Source: Paenibacillus guangzhouensis (GTDB lineage Bacteria; Bacillota; Bacilli; Paenibacillales; Paenibacillaceae). From it: a DNA stretch of 64,000 nt. The position numbers were made by a program, and so were the translations under genes. How positions within the stretch are numbered: the stretch's first letter is position 1; each line of letters starts with the position of its first letter. This document shows, in pieces, positions 51,481 to 61,647 of the stretch. The stretch covers positions 6,659,501-6,723,500 of the forward strand of contig NZ_CP045293.1 in assembly GCF_009363075.1 (NCBI RefSeq). Reading direction: 5' to 3'. The notes beneath the pieces were generated by a model. That model saw nothing but the letters and a program-made list of their open reading frames with translations, ran no database searches and was not told the origin of the DNA.

Positions 51481-52320
51481 ATGACGCACATCAAGTCCAA
51501 ACGTGTAAAAGTGCTGCCGGGATTCGGACTTACCCTTGGCTACGCCATCTTCTATTTAAGCATTATTGTCCTGATTCCGCTGGCGAGCCTGTTCGTCGAG
51601 ACGGCGGGTGCGAGTTGGGATAAAATCTGGCAGACGATATCCGATCCACGTGTTATATCTTCCTACCGGGTTACATTTTTATCTGCCTTCTATGCGGCGG
51701 TCATTAATGTTATTTTCGGTCTCTTGCTTGCTTGGGTTCTCGTCCGATACAAGTTCCCAGGCAAAAAGCTGATCGATGGCATTATTGATCTTCCATTTGC
51801 CCTGCCGACGGCGGTAGCGGGGATCGCATTGACTGCGATCTATGCCGAGAATGGGATCATGGGGAAGCTGTTCGCACCGCTCGGGATCAAAATCGCTTAT
51901 ACTCAAATCGGGATTACGATTGCGCTTATATTTATCGGGCTCCCCTTCGTCGTAAGGACGGTTCAACCCGTCCTTCAGGAGCTGGACCGCGAGATTGAGG
52001 AAGCGGCGGTGACGCTTGGCGCTTATCGCTGGAGGACCTTCCGGAGCGTCATCTTGCCGGAGCTAACGCCTGCCTTGTGGACGGGATTCGCGCTAGCCTT
52101 CGCCAGAGCCATCGGCGAATATGGCTCCGTGGTTTTCATCGCCGGCAATATGCCGTTCAAGACGGAAATCACGCCGCTCCTGATTATGACGAAGCTGGAG
52201 CAATTCGATTATGTAGGCGCGACGGCCATTGCACTCGTGATGCTGCTCAGCTCATTTGTCATGCTACTAGTGATTAACTTCTTGCAATGGCGCAGTCAAC
52301 ATCGAGCTATTGCAGAATAG
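51481..52320 (+). CDS. cysT: sulfate ABC transporter permease CysT
   Basis: A 279-residue permease with six hydrophobic segments and the ATPase-contact EAA loop EEAAVTLGAYRWRTF near residue 170. It starts two bases after the binding-protein stop. With CysW it forms the membrane channel for sulfate. The paired Pro-rich FALPTAVAGIAL after TM3 is typical of CysT/CysU. Confidence 0.93.
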   Translation: MTHIKSKRVKVLPGFGLTLGYAIFYLSIIVLIPLASLFVETAGASWDKIWQTISDPRVISSYRVTFLSAFYAAVINVIFGLLLAWVLVRYKFPGKKLIDGIIDLPFALPTAVAGIALTAIYAENGIMGKLFAPLGIKIAYTQIGITIALIFIGLPFVVRTVQPVLQELDREIEEAAVTLGAYRWRTFRSVILPELTPALWTGFALAFARAIGEYGSVVFIAGNMPFKTEITPLLIMTKLEQFDYVGATAIALVMLLSSFVMLLVINFLQWRSQHRAIAE

Positions 52321-52334
52321 AGGAGGGGTGAAGT

Positions 52335-53222
52335 GTGGCAGGAACAGTTGCGATGAACAGCGCATCGGGTAACTCAGAAGTGAGGCCTAGGCATGCGACG
52401 GAGTCGCTGCCTTTTCGATGGCTGTGGATTACAATTGCTTTATTATTCATCGGGTTAGTGCTCATCTTGCCGTTAGTGACCGTCATCTATGAAGGGTTGA
52501 AGAAAGGCGTGGAGTTGTATCTAACGGCATTGATCGAACCCGATGCGATAGCGGCACTGCAATTAACGCTACTCGTTGCACTTATCGCAGTGCCGCTGAA
52601 TACCCTATTTGGCATAGCGGCCGCGTGGGCGATCACGAAGTTCCAATTCCGCGGCAAGAATATATTGCTCACGCTGATCGATTTGCCTTTTGCCGTGTCG
52701 CCCGTGATCTCAGGGCTTGTGTTCGTATTACTATTCGGAGCAAGGGGGTGGTTCGGTCCATTCCTGGAAGCGAATCATCTGCAGATCGTCTATGCCGTTC
52801 CGGGAATTATCCTCGCGACGACCTTCGTAACATTCCCCTTCGTCGCGCGCGAGCTGATTCCGCTCATGCAAGCGCAAGGCAAGCAGGAGGAAGAAGCGGC
52901 CGCAAGTCTTGGGGCACGAGGATGGCATATCTTCTGGCATGTGACGATGCCGAATATCAAATGGGGACTGCTCTACGGCATCATTCTCTGCAACGCGCGA
53001 GCGATCGGCGAATTTGGTGCCGTCTCCGTCGTATCGGGACATATCCGCGGAGAGACGAACACGCTACCGCTTCATATCGAAATTCTGTATAACGAATATC
53101 AATTCTCCGCTGCGTTTGCCGTTGCTTCACTGCTCGTGGTCTTAGCGCTCGTGACGTTAGTCGCGAAGAGCCTGATTGAACGAAGGCAGCGGCATCTCGC
53201 TTCTCGCAATATGACCAATTGA
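52335..53222 (+). CDS. cysW: sulfate ABC transporter permease CysW
   Basis: A 295-residue permease with six hydrophobic segments. The EAA loop is EEEAAASLGARGWHIF near residue 190, and DLPFAVSPVISGLVFV is the CysW signature. The start is GTG with GGAGGGG upstream. The expected ATPase gene cysA does not follow; the next gene is yezD. An ATPase encoded elsewhere must energise the importer. Confidence 0.93.
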   Translation: MAGTVAMNSASGNSEVRPRHATESLPFRWLWITIALLFIGLVLILPLVTVIYEGLKKGVELYLTALIEPDAIAALQLTLLVALIAVPLNTLFGIAAAWAITKFQFRGKNILLTLIDLPFAVSPVISGLVFVLLFGARGWFGPFLEANHLQIVYAVPGIILATTFVTFPFVARELIPLMQAQGKQEEEAAASLGARGWHIFWHVTMPNIKWGLLYGIILCNARAIGEFGAVSVVSGHIRGETNTLPLHIEILYNEYQFSAAFAVASLLVVLALVTLVAKSLIERRQRHLASRNMTN

Positions 53223-53320
53223 CGAGTCGCGAGCAAGGTGATATGATAATAATTACCAATTCATAGTAAATAGGTCGGAATGAAATGAATTTTCTTTCTT
53301 GGTGAATAAGGAGGATGAGT

Positions 53321-53515
53321 ATGGGGAGAGCGTTGGAAATCGATGAGCGTTGGCGTGATCAGATTGTTGCGTTATTGAATGGCATGGAGTTTGGTTCCGT
53401 GCTGATTACAGTTCATGATGGCAAGATTGTGCAGATGGAGCGCACGGAGCGCAAGCGGTTTGAGCTGAATTATTCTCCCCCTCCGACTTCTTCTGAACGA
53501 TTAACTTCGAATTAA
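53321..53515 (+). CDS. YezD family small protein (DUF2292)
   Basis: A 64-residue protein with the family core WRDQIVALLNGMEFGSVLIT (in part) and VHDGKIVQMERTER. YezD proteins are often encoded with sulfur assimilation genes, as here. I chose ATG 53321, 6 bases after AAGGAGG; ATG 53315 abuts that site. The C-terminus is Pro/Ser-rich and probably disordered. Its molecular role is not established. Confidence 0.85.
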   Translation: MGRALEIDERWRDQIVALLNGMEFGSVLITVHDGKIVQMERTERKRFELNYSPPPTSSERLTSN

Positions 53516-53530
53516 TCCGTAAATAATAAA

Positions 53531-53577
53531 AAAAGTCTGAACCCCATTGTCAGTGCAGACGGGTGGTTCAGACTTTA
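53531..53577. terminator. bidirectional terminator
   Basis: AAAGTCTGAACC pairs perfectly with GGTTCAGACTTT across a 21-base loop. An A-run lies to the left, so it can serve yezD and the convergent small gene. Confidence 0.8.
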
Positions 53578-53601
53578 TTCGTTTCTTGAATAAGGCTTGT
53601 A

Positions 53602-53766
53602 TTAGCTTGCTAAGAACTTGATGATCACCATACCGAAGAATACAACAAACATGAATAAGAACATGAATGTAAATCCATTGAAGACGTCGGAGAAGTCGTT
53701 GCGGATCTCTTCATTTACATGTAGTGTTGGATCGTTCGTCGATAACTTGATGGTATCTTCCATCAT
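53602..53766 (-). CDS. small membrane protein, possibly YqzM family
   Basis: A 54-residue protein. The N-terminal half is polar and acidic, and a single helix (about 31-50) ends in VVFFGMVIIKFLAS, a finish that recalls YqzM-type proteins. AGGGGG is 6 bases before ATG 53766. It is divergent from trxA. The family assignment rests on the C-terminus only. Confidence 0.55.
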   Translation of the reverse strand: MMEDTIKLSTNDPTLHVNEEIRNDFSDVFNGFTFMFLFMFVVFFGMVIIKFLAS

Positions 53767-53875
53767 GATCTGCCCCCTGACAATCGGTTCCGTCATTGCA
53801 ATGATAAGCATCACAAATCACGAATCCAAATATTACTATTAGTATAACGAAAGAATCGTTTATTTGTAAAGTCGC

Positions 53876-53894
53876 CTAAAGTGACAAACTTTAG
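53876..53894. promoter_or_regulatory. inverted repeat upstream of trxA promoter
   Basis: CTAAAGT-GACAA-ACTTTAG has perfect 7-bp arms and ends 6 bases before the trxA -35 hexamer TTCACA (53901-53906; TATACT at 53925-53930). It is a possible operator. Confidence 0.4.
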
Positions 53895-53984
53895 TCATAT
53901 TTCACAAAATGAAGTTGGTTGTGGTATACTTTCAATTGATGAGTATCTAAAAAAAATTGGTTCTATATAAAGGAGGACATTGTC

Positions 53985-54302
53985 ATGGCAATTGTAAACG
54001 TAACCGATCAATCATTCACAACTGAGGTCGAAGGTCAAGGCGTCGTTCTAGTTGATTTCTGGGCACCTTGGTGTGGTCCTTGTAAACGTCTTGCTCCAGA
54101 ATTGGAAGCACTTGATGCAGAAATCGGCGATTCCCTCAAAATCGCAAAAGTGAACGTGGATGAGAACCCTGAGACGGCTTCCCGTTTCGGTGTAATGAGC
54201 ATCCCAACGCTAATCGTATTCAAAGACGGTCAACCGGTGGATAAAGTGGTTGGTCTGAATTCGAAAGATGCGCTGAAAAGCATGGTTGGCAAACACCAAT
54301 AA
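53985..54302 (+). CDS. trxA: thioredoxin
   Basis: A 105-residue classical thioredoxin. The active site WCGPC is at about 28-32, with the buried Asp in VDFWAPW and the cis-Pro in SIPTL. It reduces protein disulfides, using electrons from thioredoxin reductase. AAAGGAGG lies about 9 bases before ATG. It is monocistronic, with its own promoter and a strong terminator. Confidence 0.97.
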   Translation: MAIVNVTDQSFTTEVEGQGVVLVDFWAPWCGPCKRLAPELEALDAEIGDSLKIAKVNVDENPETASRFGVMSIPTLIVFKDGQPVDKVVGLNSKDALKSMVGKHQ

Positions 54303-54316
54303 GATGCATGAAAGAG

Positions 54317-54350
54317 AAGCCTTTCCCGTGAGAACGGGAGGGCTTTTTTT
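54317..54350 (+). terminator. terminator of trxA
   Basis: AAGCCTTTCCCGT pairs with ACGGGAGGGCTT around GAGA, followed by seven T. Confidence 0.9.
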
Positions 54351-54436
54351 GTTGTCTGGTAAGATTTTGAAACATTTTGGGCTGTCATCCGTCTATATCT
54401 ATGATTAACATGATATGGAAAGAGGAGTGCAGAAAT

Positions 54437-55771
54437 TTGCTACATACGAAATGGAAACAGGTATTGGTTGGCGGAATCGCGTTAACGTTGTGGGCCGGAA
54501 CATTCGGCACGGCGCTAGCCGCAGGAACGGCGGGTCAGGTGGAGAAGCCCGTCATCTCGGAGAACGTGATGCAGAATAGTAGAGTCATGGGACAAGTGTC
54601 GGAGCTAAAGCCGGCATGGACATTTGCGGTCGATCGCAATGAAAATAGGCAGGCGATTACGACGGCGCAAGCGGTAGGGAATCAAGTATTCGCATTGAAG
54701 GATAAGAAGTTGGTGTCGATCGATGTAACGACGGGGAAGAAGCAGTGGACATATGGACAGAACCTGACTTCGACCATTAAAGTGAACCAAGGCGTTGTCT
54801 ATGGCGTCTCTCAAGCAGGCCAAGTCTATGCCGTGAGCGCGGGCCAAGGCAAGACTAAATGGACGGCGAAATATACGGAAGTCGTGAACGTGATTCCGCA
54901 AGGGGATCGTGTCTACGTACTGCATCATGAGCGTAAAATCGATGCGTTGTCAGCTTCAACGGGGAAACTGTTATGGAGCACGGAGGAACCGGGTGCCATT
55001 TATGCCTTGGATGTGATGGAGGCGGACGGTGTTCTGTTAGCGACATTCACCGTCCAAGGCGCGCTGACCACCGTTCAATTGGATGCGTTCGACCTAAAGA
55101 CGGGCAAGAAGAAATGGGGCCAATCTCGGCAGGATATGCCGATCCTCTTGAAGAACGGCATGGCTTTTTCGAAGACCGATGAGTTAAATATGGACGATGC
55201 GGTGGCGGATCGCGAGCTTACGATTCTAGGTTTGGATCTGCAGACGGGTAAAGCTCGCGAGACGAGAACCTATAGCTATAAGATGGCTGGACAGCCGCCG
55301 TATAGCCCTGGAAACGGTCGTATTTTGCTGGATGGCAACAATCTCTATATGGCCCAAGGGCAGCGGATTGCACAGTATGATTTCTCTTCGGAAGCTGGCG
55401 CGAGCAAACCGGTTAAGACATGGGCCGTCATGTACCCAGACGTGAGCTTCTTAGGCGCGATGCACCAAGGGAAGTTCTTGTTCCAAGATCGCAATACGCA
55501 AGAAATCAAAGGCATTAAGATGTCGGGCGGCCAAGAGATGGCTTGGACCGGTGACAATCCTGCGGCCCAAGTGGAGATTTACGGTAGCGTGATGTACCGT
55601 GCGCAGACCGATGGCGTCCTGTATGGGCTGGATGTCGATACGACGAAGGCACTGTTCAAGGTTCGCACGAATGCCCATTTCTACGGGCCGACCTTGAAGG
55701 CAGGCCGGACGGTCATCATTCAAGCGGAAGACCGGCTCATCGGTGTACGATTGCCAGCATCTGTGAAGTGA
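54437..55771 (+). CDS. secreted PQQ-like beta-propeller repeat protein
   Basis: A 444-residue exported protein. The signal peptide (1-28) ends near ALAA. The mature part has repeated blades with motifs such as LVSIDVTTGKKQWTYG, DALSASTGKLLWSTEE and LDLQTGKARE, typical of PQQ-like/YVTN beta-propellers (BamB-like). No PQQ-dehydrogenase residues are evident, so a binding or scaffold role outside the membrane is likelier. The TTG start at 54437 has GAGGAG 9 bases upstream. Confidence 0.8.
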   Translation: MLHTKWKQVLVGGIALTLWAGTFGTALAAGTAGQVEKPVISENVMQNSRVMGQVSELKPAWTFAVDRNENRQAITTAQAVGNQVFALKDKKLVSIDVTTGKKQWTYGQNLTSTIKVNQGVVYGVSQAGQVYAVSAGQGKTKWTAKYTEVVNVIPQGDRVYVLHHERKIDALSASTGKLLWSTEEPGAIYALDVMEADGVLLATFTVQGALTTVQLDAFDLKTGKKKWGQSRQDMPILLKNGMAFSKTDELNMDDAVADRELTILGLDLQTGKARETRTYSYKMAGQPPYSPGNGRILLDGNNLYMAQGQRIAQYDFSSEAGASKPVKTWAVMYPDVSFLGAMHQGKFLFQDRNTQEIKGIKMSGGQEMAWTGDNPAAQVEIYGSVMYRAQTDGVLYGLDVDTTKALFKVRTNAHFYGPTLKAGRTVIIQAEDRLIGVRLPASVK

Positions 55772-55857
55772 AATCTGTGATCCCGCATAGGCATGAAGCA
55801 ACAGGTTTGATATAATGGATATCGAACTTATGTTTTCATATTGGGAGTTGAATACAG

Positions 55858-57699
55858 ATGACGGAGCATCCGGATGATTACGAGAAAGCAATGGAGAATA
55901 TACGCAACAAATTAGCACTTCTTCCGGACCAACCGGGATGTTATCTGATGAAGAACAGTGAAGGCACGATTATCTATGTCGGTAAGGCGAAGGTGCTTAA
56001 GAATCGTGTTCGATCCTATTTCACGGGTAGTCATGACGGCAAGACGCAGCGCCTGGTCGCGGATATCCGCGATTTCGAATATATCGTGACGGCGAGCAAC
56101 ATGGAGGCACTCATTCTGGAGTGCAACCTGATTAAGACGCATTATCCAAGATACAACGTTCTCTTGAAAGACGATAAGACTTATCCATATATCAAAATTA
56201 CAAATGATACGCATCCGCGACTGGAAGTCACACGCCGTGTCCTTAAGGATAAAGCAAAATACTTTGGTCCTTATCCGAATGCCTTCGCGGCACAGCAGAC
56301 GAAGAAGCTGCTCGATCGAATGTATCCCTTGCGCAAATGCGTGAACATTCCGAACCAAGCCTGCCTGTATTATCATATCGGCCAATGTCTTGGCCCTTGT
56401 GTGGAGGAAGTGACCGCAGCTCAGAATGAGGGGATGATCCAAGAGATTACGCGGTTTCTGAATGGCGGTCATGAAGAGATTAAGCGGGATTTGCAGCAGC
56501 GTATGGGTGAGGCGGCGGAAGCGCTGGAATTCGAGCGGGCGAAGGAGCTTCGCGATCAGATCCTAAGCATCGATGCATTAATGGAGAAGCAGAACATTAC
56601 GACTGCCGATAACATGGACCGAGATGTCTTCGGTTATGCCGTCGACAAGGGCTGGATGTCCGTGCAGATTCTCTATATGCGCCAAGGCAAAATGATACAG
56701 CGGAACTCTTCGACGTTCCCTTACTATGGAACGGCATACGATGACTTCATGTCCTTCGTCAGTCAATATTATAGCGAGAACAGTGCTTTACCGCGTGAAA
56801 TCTATTTGCCGGATGACGATGCTGCCGATCAAGCTGCTGAAGTGTCTGCAGAAAACGGTGCAGATGCATTAGAGGGCTGGCTCAAAGTGAAGGTGAACAT
56901 TCCGAAGCGCGGATCGAAGAAGAAGCTCGTCGAGATGGCGATGCAGAACGCGAAGATCGCGCTCGATGAGAAGTTCAAATTGATCGAACGGGATGAGGAA
57001 CGCAGCGTAAAGGCAGCGCAGAATCTTGGCGAATGGATCGGCCTTGACAGCCTGCATCGGATTGAAGCCTTCGATAACTCGAACATTCAAGGAACGGACC
57101 CGGTATCCGCGATGGTCGTGTTCATCGACGGGAAGCCTGCGCGGAAGGAATACCGCAAGTACAAGATTAAGACGGTCGTCGGCCCTGATGATTACGGTAC
57201 GATGCGTGAGGTGATTCGCCGTCGTTATGAGCGGGTGCTCAAAGAGAACTTACCGATGCCTGATCTCGTCGTCGTCGATGGCGGACGGGGACAAATCTCC
57301 GCGGCCGTGGATGTGCTTGAGAATGAACTGGGTCTATTTATTCCGGTATGCGGCCTTGTGAAGGACGAGAAACACCGGACGGCGCAGCTGATGGTAGGTG
57401 ATCCGGCAGAGGTGGTTCCGCTCAAGCGGGATAGCCAAGAATTCTATCTTTTGCAACGGATTCAGGATGAGGTCCATCGCTTCGCGATTACATTCCACCG
57501 GGAGCAACGGGGCAAGTCGATGATTACATCGAAATTGGATTCGATTCCGGGGATTGGCGAGAAGCGCCGAAAGGCCTTGCTGAAGCATTTTGGTTCCCTG
57601 AAAAAAATCAAAGAGGCCTCCATCGAAGATTTCAGGCCTCTGTCGATTGGCGAGAAGCTCGCCTCACAAATTATACAAGCGCTTCAGGAGGAGTCGTAA
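55858..57699 (+). CDS. uvrC: excinuclease ABC subunit C
   Basis: A 613-residue nucleotide-excision-repair nuclease. The N-terminal GIY-YIG domain reads GCYLM (27-31) and YVGKAK (40-45) and makes the 3' incision. The Cys-rich stretch [21 protein letters not shown], quoted in part as C...C...C...C near 160-182, is typical. The UVR domain follows (about 205-240). The RNase H-like C-terminal nuclease has [11 protein letters not shown] and VVDGGRGQ, followed by helix-hairpin-helix motifs. GGGAG is 10 bases before ATG. Confidence 0.96.
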   Translation: MTEHPDDYEKAMENIRNKLALLPDQPGCYLMKNSEGTIIYVGKAKVLKNRVRSYFTGSHDGKTQRLVADIRDFEYIVTASNMEALILECNLIKTHYPRYNVLLKDDKTYPYIKITNDTHPRLEVTRRVLKDKAKYFGPYPNAFAAQQTKKLLDRMYPLRKCVNIPNQACLYYHIGQCLGPCVEEVTAAQNEGMIQEITRFLNGGHEEIKRDLQQRMGEAAEALEFERAKELRDQILSIDALMEKQNITTADNMDRDVFGYAVDKGWMSVQILYMRQGKMIQRNSSTFPYYGTAYDDFMSFVSQYYSENSALPREIYLPDDDAADQAAEVSAENGADALEGWLKVKVNIPKRGSKKKLVEMAMQNAKIALDEKFKLIERDEERSVKAAQNLGEWIGLDSLHRIEAFDNSNIQGTDPVSAMVVFIDGKPARKEYRKYKIKTVVGPDDYGTMREVIRRRYERVLKENLPMPDLVVVDGGRGQISAAVDVLENELGLFIPVCGLVKDEKHRTAQLMVGDPAEVVPLKRDSQEFYLLQRIQDEVHRFAITFHREQRGKSMITSKLDSIPGIGEKRRKALLKHFGSLKKIKEASIEDFRPLSIGEKLASQIIQALQEES

Positions 57700-57713
57700 T
57701 TTACGACTCCTTT
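57688..57713. terminator. terminator shared by uvrC and the CPBP gene
   Basis: AGGAGTCGTAA pairs with TTACGACTCCT and is followed by TTTC. The two convergent stop codons form the hairpin tip. Confidence 0.75.
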
Positions 57714-59386
57714 TCTTGTGGCTGAATAGGTTCCTCAGGCTCTTGAGGATCATGCGGATACCTCATGCGGTAGAACCAGCGAATGACCCATGCGACGATG
57801 GCCGGTAAGATCATGTAGCCAAGTCCGATCAACGTGTAAGCCGCTCCATTCTTCATTAAGATGACGCTCATCCCCATGCCAATACTGTCGAAGATGACGT
57901 GAGCGAAGACCGCTGTAATGAATCCATACCGGAAGAAGATCCAAGAGAAGCCGAGGCCTAAGAAAATAAGCTCAATGGGACGCGAATACGTTGGATAGAT
58001 CGGATATAACGTATGACCGAACGCCCAGATTAACGTGGAGATTAAGCATGCAATAAACGTGTTGCGAACAATTTTCTTCAACATGACAATGCCGAACAAT
58101 CGGTAAGTCGCTTCCTCGCCGATTCCTGCAACCCAAGCCATAAGTGGGAAGAGCAGCGGATAGATCATGTTGTAGGTCGATTGGGTTGCATCGGTTGTCG
58201 ACCATGTGCCGATCGTCAAGGATAGGACGATATAGATAATCACCTGCAATCCCAGAAGGATAAAGGCTGTAATATAGCCGACCCCCATGCTTCTAAATAC
58301 ATAATCGCCGTAGCCTGGTTCCCGGAAACGTGGCCAAGGATTCAATCCGCGTTCCCGCCAGAGTCCATCGCCGCCGACGAAAGAGAAGTAGGTTGCAATC
58401 CCCATTAGCACGGTGACAATACATTGAAAAATGGCTGAAGCGATGAGCAGCGTCTCATCGATGGGCATATCGCCAGACATGGCTCGCATGGCCGGCATGA
58501 TATTGAAGAATGAGAAGATACTAAGGCCGGTATAGAGCATTGTAAGGAAGATACCGCGTTTGAATGACGTGTGGCGGCGTTTCAGAATACTGTAGATGAC
58601 GGCTAAGACAGCAAGGACGAAGGTAAGCAGATAGTAACCGAGACCTGTCATCCAGTTGGCATTTCGCTGTTGCTGCTGCACGTAGAGCATGTGCGATTCC
58701 GGTACAGAGAACGCTGGCGTCACGGATGAAATCTCATCTTGAATGAACTGGACCGTGATCAGTAATCTGGCGTCGCCGATTTTACGAGTTGTATCTTCCA
58801 GAATAATGTTTTTGTGATTCGGATAATTCTGCTCTGAAGTCGTCTTGTTCACCGTTAGCATATTGATGTCATAGCCGGTTTGCGCTAAATGCTGTTTCGC
58901 TGCATCGATTAATTCATCGGTTGTACGAAGAGACGGCGTATCCTCTGGTGTGAACATTTTCCATGAGACGATGTCGCCAGATTGCATGTTTACATAGACG
59001 TAATAGGCTTTGCTCGGGACACCACGTTCCGGCAGCTCAACTCGATAATATTCATAAGGATATTTTTGGATGAACGATTTGTGATATTTATCTAATAGCT
59101 TGTTGGCAACAAGATAACCATAAAGGTTAGAATTGGTCGCGTATGATACATTACGATTCGTTACATCCGGTGTTGCTTGCGGCCAGTTTTTCTTCACGAA
59201 TGCAAGCGCTTTGTCTGTCGCAGCTTCTTTGGAGATGGCGGCCTGCTCAGGCGCATCACTTGCTTGCGGCGAGAAGAACGCGGGCAGTACTTGCAGGAGT
59301 AAGAAGATGATGAGTCCGATGCTTCCTGCTGTCAGTAGTATTTTACGGTTGAATTGTAGTCGAAGGCGGTTGCCAAGATGATTCAT
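57701..59386 (-). CDS. CPBP family intramembrane metalloprotease
   Basis: A 561-residue membrane protein. One helix (about 16-35), a long extracytoplasmic domain (about 40-245) and about eight more helices are visible. The CPBP/Abi catalytic motifs are GEEATYRL with the EExxxR pattern, FGHTLYP and HVIFD near the end. Family members cleave membrane-embedded substrates, such as prenylated peptides or anti-sigma factors. ATG 59386 has AGGAGG 6 bases upstream. The substrate is unknown. Confidence 0.88.
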   Translation of the reverse strand: MNHLGNRLRLQFNRKILLTAGSIGLIIFLLLQVLPAFFSPQASDAPEQAAISKEAATDKALAFVKKNWPQATPDVTNRNVSYATNSNLYGYLVANKLLDKYHKSFIQKYPYEYYRVELPERGVPSKAYYVYVNMQSGDIVSWKMFTPEDTPSLRTTDELIDAAKQHLAQTGYDINMLTVNKTTSEQNYPNHKNIILEDTTRKIGDARLLITVQFIQDEISSVTPAFSVPESHMLYVQQQQRNANWMTGLGYYLLTFVLAVLAVIYSILKRRHTSFKRGIFLTMLYTGLSIFSFFNIMPAMRAMSGDMPIDETLLIASAIFQCIVTVLMGIATYFSFVGGDGLWRERGLNPWPRFREPGYGDYVFRSMGVGYITAFILLGLQVIIYIVLSLTIGTWSTTDATQSTYNMIYPLLFPLMAWVAGIGEEATYRLFGIVMLKKIVRNTFIACLISTLIWAFGHTLYPIYPTYSRPIELIFLGLGFSWIFFRYGFITAVFAHVIFDSIGMGMSVILMKNGAAYTLIGLGYMILPAIVAWVIRWFYRMRYPHDPQEPEEPIQPQEKES

Positions 59387-59581
59387 TACATTCCTCCTAA
59401 ACGTTTCAAAATGGATGATGTGTGCCGAAATTTGAGATCCACAGGATGATATTAGTAAAAATATCATAGTTCATTGGTATCGTACCAGCGTATGATCGAA
59501 ACTGCCCTAAAAACATTGTATGACAAAACGATGGAGATCAAGTATACTTGCTTTGGTATTTTAGTGAAGGGAAGGGTAATT

Positions 59582-60916
59582 TTGAAGAAAAGATTTTTTA
59601 GGCTAACGCCTCCGCGTATCTTATCCCTTGGGTTCGCCTGCATTATCCTGTTGGGCGCTCTCCTGTTAATGCTCCCGATATCCAATAAAGATGGTGCGGA
59701 GCTGGATTTCATCGACGCCTTGTTCACGGCAACCTCAGCCACATGTGTTACGGGATTAGTCGTTGTGGATACGGGCACCCACTTCACCGTCTTTGGGCAG
59801 ATTGTTCTTATGTGTCTCATCCAAATCGGCGGGTTAGGCTTCATGACGATGGCTACGTTATTCGCCCTTGTACTCAAGAAGAGAATCTCTTTATCTGAGC
59901 GATTAATTCTTCAAGAAGCGATGAACCAATCGAGTATGGAAGGCATTGTGCGATTAATTCGGCGGGTTCTTCTCTACTCGATCACGATTGAAGCTGTAGC
60001 AGCGGCGTTGTTCACAATCCGATGGTCCTTCGATATGCCGTTTACCCGTGCCCTCTACTTCGGGATATTCCATGCGGTATCCTTTTTCAACAATGCAGGG
60101 TTTGACCTATTCGGTCACTTCACAAGTTTAACGGCCTATGTTAGCGACCCACTTGTGAATATTGTCGCCATGCTCCTTATTATCTTCGGTGGGATCGGAT
60201 TTATTGTCATGGCGGATGTGGTGGATTATAGAAATCGGAGAAAATTCTCTTTACATACGAAAGTTGTGTTATCCATGACCAGCTTCTTGATTGTGTTCGG
60301 GGCGATTGTTATTTTTGTCTTTGAATTTACGAATAATAAGACACTCGCTTCGCTGGATTGGCCCGGTAAAATACTCGCCTCCTTCTTCCAGTCCGTATCT
60401 CCGCGTACAGCGGGAGCGAACACCATTGATATCGGAAGCATGCGTCAAGCATCACAGTTCTTTACCATTATATTGATGTTTATCGGGGCCTCTCCCGGCT
60501 CGACCGGTGGCGGGATCAAGACGACGACCTTTACGATTCTGCTCGGGGCTGTCATATCCATGATTCGCGGTAAAGAAGATGTCGTTATGTTCCGTTATCG
60601 TCTTGCGAAGGAACGCATCTTCAAAGCATTAACGATCACCTTCCTTGCACTCATGCTGGTTGTAGTGGTCTCGATGCTGCTCTCGACGACGGAGGATCAC
60701 AACTTCTTGATGATCCTGTTCGAGACGACGTCGGCTTTTGGTACCGTCGGATTAACGATGGGTCTAACTGCGCAATTGACGGTATTCGGTAAAATTATGA
60801 TTAGCTTGATGATGTTCATCGGAAGGCTCGGACCATTGACTTTAGCTTATGCGATTGGACCGAAGACCGAAAAAGAGTTGTATCGTCATCCGGAAGGTAA
60901 AATGATTATTGGATAG
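59582..60916 (+). CDS. ktrB: potassium uptake protein KtrB
   Basis: A 444-residue K+ translocating subunit of the Ktr system. Four pore loops are seen: SATCVTGLVV, FFNNAGFDLFG, VSPRTAGANTID and TSAFGTVGLTMG, each with the selectivity-filter Gly. The TTG start at 59582 (MKKRFFRLTPPRIL) has AAGGG 5 bases upstream; longer in-frame starts lack good sites. It is followed 17 bases later by ktrA, the reverse of the B. subtilis ktrA-ktrB order. Confidence 0.93.
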   Translation: MKKRFFRLTPPRILSLGFACIILLGALLLMLPISNKDGAELDFIDALFTATSATCVTGLVVVDTGTHFTVFGQIVLMCLIQIGGLGFMTMATLFALVLKKRISLSERLILQEAMNQSSMEGIVRLIRRVLLYSITIEAVAAALFTIRWSFDMPFTRALYFGIFHAVSFFNNAGFDLFGHFTSLTAYVSDPLVNIVAMLLIIFGGIGFIVMADVVDYRNRRKFSLHTKVVLSMTSFLIVFGAIVIFVFEFTNNKTLASLDWPGKILASFFQSVSPRTAGANTIDIGSMRQASQFFTIILMFIGASPGSTGGGIKTTTFTILLGAVISMIRGKEDVVMFRYRLAKERIFKALTITFLALMLVVVVSMLLSTTEDHNFLMILFETTSAFGTVGLTMGLTAQLTVFGKIMISLMMFIGRLGPLTLAYAIGPKTEKELYRHPEGKMIIG

Positions 60917-60933
60917 GAGATCGAAAGAAAGAC

Positions 60934-61611
60934 ATGAAAACAGAACAATTTGCAGTGGTCGGATTAGGACGGTTTGGTTCAAGTCTTGCGAAGGAATTGA
61001 TCGAACTTGGACATGAAGTGTTAGGGATTGATAAGGATGAAGAGGTTGTTGATGCGATGAATGGCAAGCTGACACATGCCGTCGTCGCGGATGCGACCGA
61101 TGTGGACACCTTGCGCTCGCTGGGCGTTCGCAACTTCGATTGCGGCGTCGTCGCCATTGGGGATGATATTCAGACGAGCATACTGGCCACGATTCAGCTG
61201 AAGGAGCTAGGTGTGAAGAAAGTTGTCGCCAAAGCGATTACGGAGCTGCATGGCCGCGTATTGGAGCGGATCGGTGTAGACCGTGTGATATTCCCTGAGC
61301 GTGATATGGGGATTCGGGTGGCGCATCAGCTGGTGTCGCCGAATCTGCTCGACTATATTGAACTGTCCAAAGATTATTCGATTGCGGAGTTGACCGTTCC
61401 TAGCTGTCTTGACGGTGTCTCGCTCAAGGAGCTTAGCCCGCGATCGCGATTCGGCTGCAGCATTGTTGCGATCAACAAGAAGGAAGGGGTTATCGTTGTT
61501 CCGACAGCGGAACAAGTGCTCTCGGAGAAAGATATTATGGTCATTATCGGAACCAATGAGCAAATTGATGCCTTCGAAGAGCGGATGACCGACGGCGAAG
61601 TGTTGTCGTAA
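60934..61611 (+). CDS. ktrA: potassium uptake regulatory protein KtrA
   Basis: A 225-residue cytosolic RCK protein that gates KtrB. The nucleotide-binding loop VVGLGRFGSSLA (about 8-19) and acidic GIDKDEE form an RCK_N domain for ATP/NAD(H), and an RCK_C domain occupies the last 80 residues. It is cotranscribed with ktrB. KtrA versus the KtrC paralogue cannot be separated, but the adjacency to ktrB supports KtrA. Confidence 0.92.
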   Translation: MKTEQFAVVGLGRFGSSLAKELIELGHEVLGIDKDEEVVDAMNGKLTHAVVADATDVDTLRSLGVRNFDCGVVAIGDDIQTSILATIQLKELGVKKVVAKAITELHGRVLERIGVDRVIFPERDMGIRVAHQLVSPNLLDYIELSKDYSIAELTVPSCLDGVSLKELSPRSRFGCSIVAINKKEGVIVVPTAEQVLSEKDIMVIIGTNEQIDAFEERMTDGEVLS

Positions 61612-61647
61612 TACAGCAGTGAATTGATCATTCAAGGATGTGATAGC

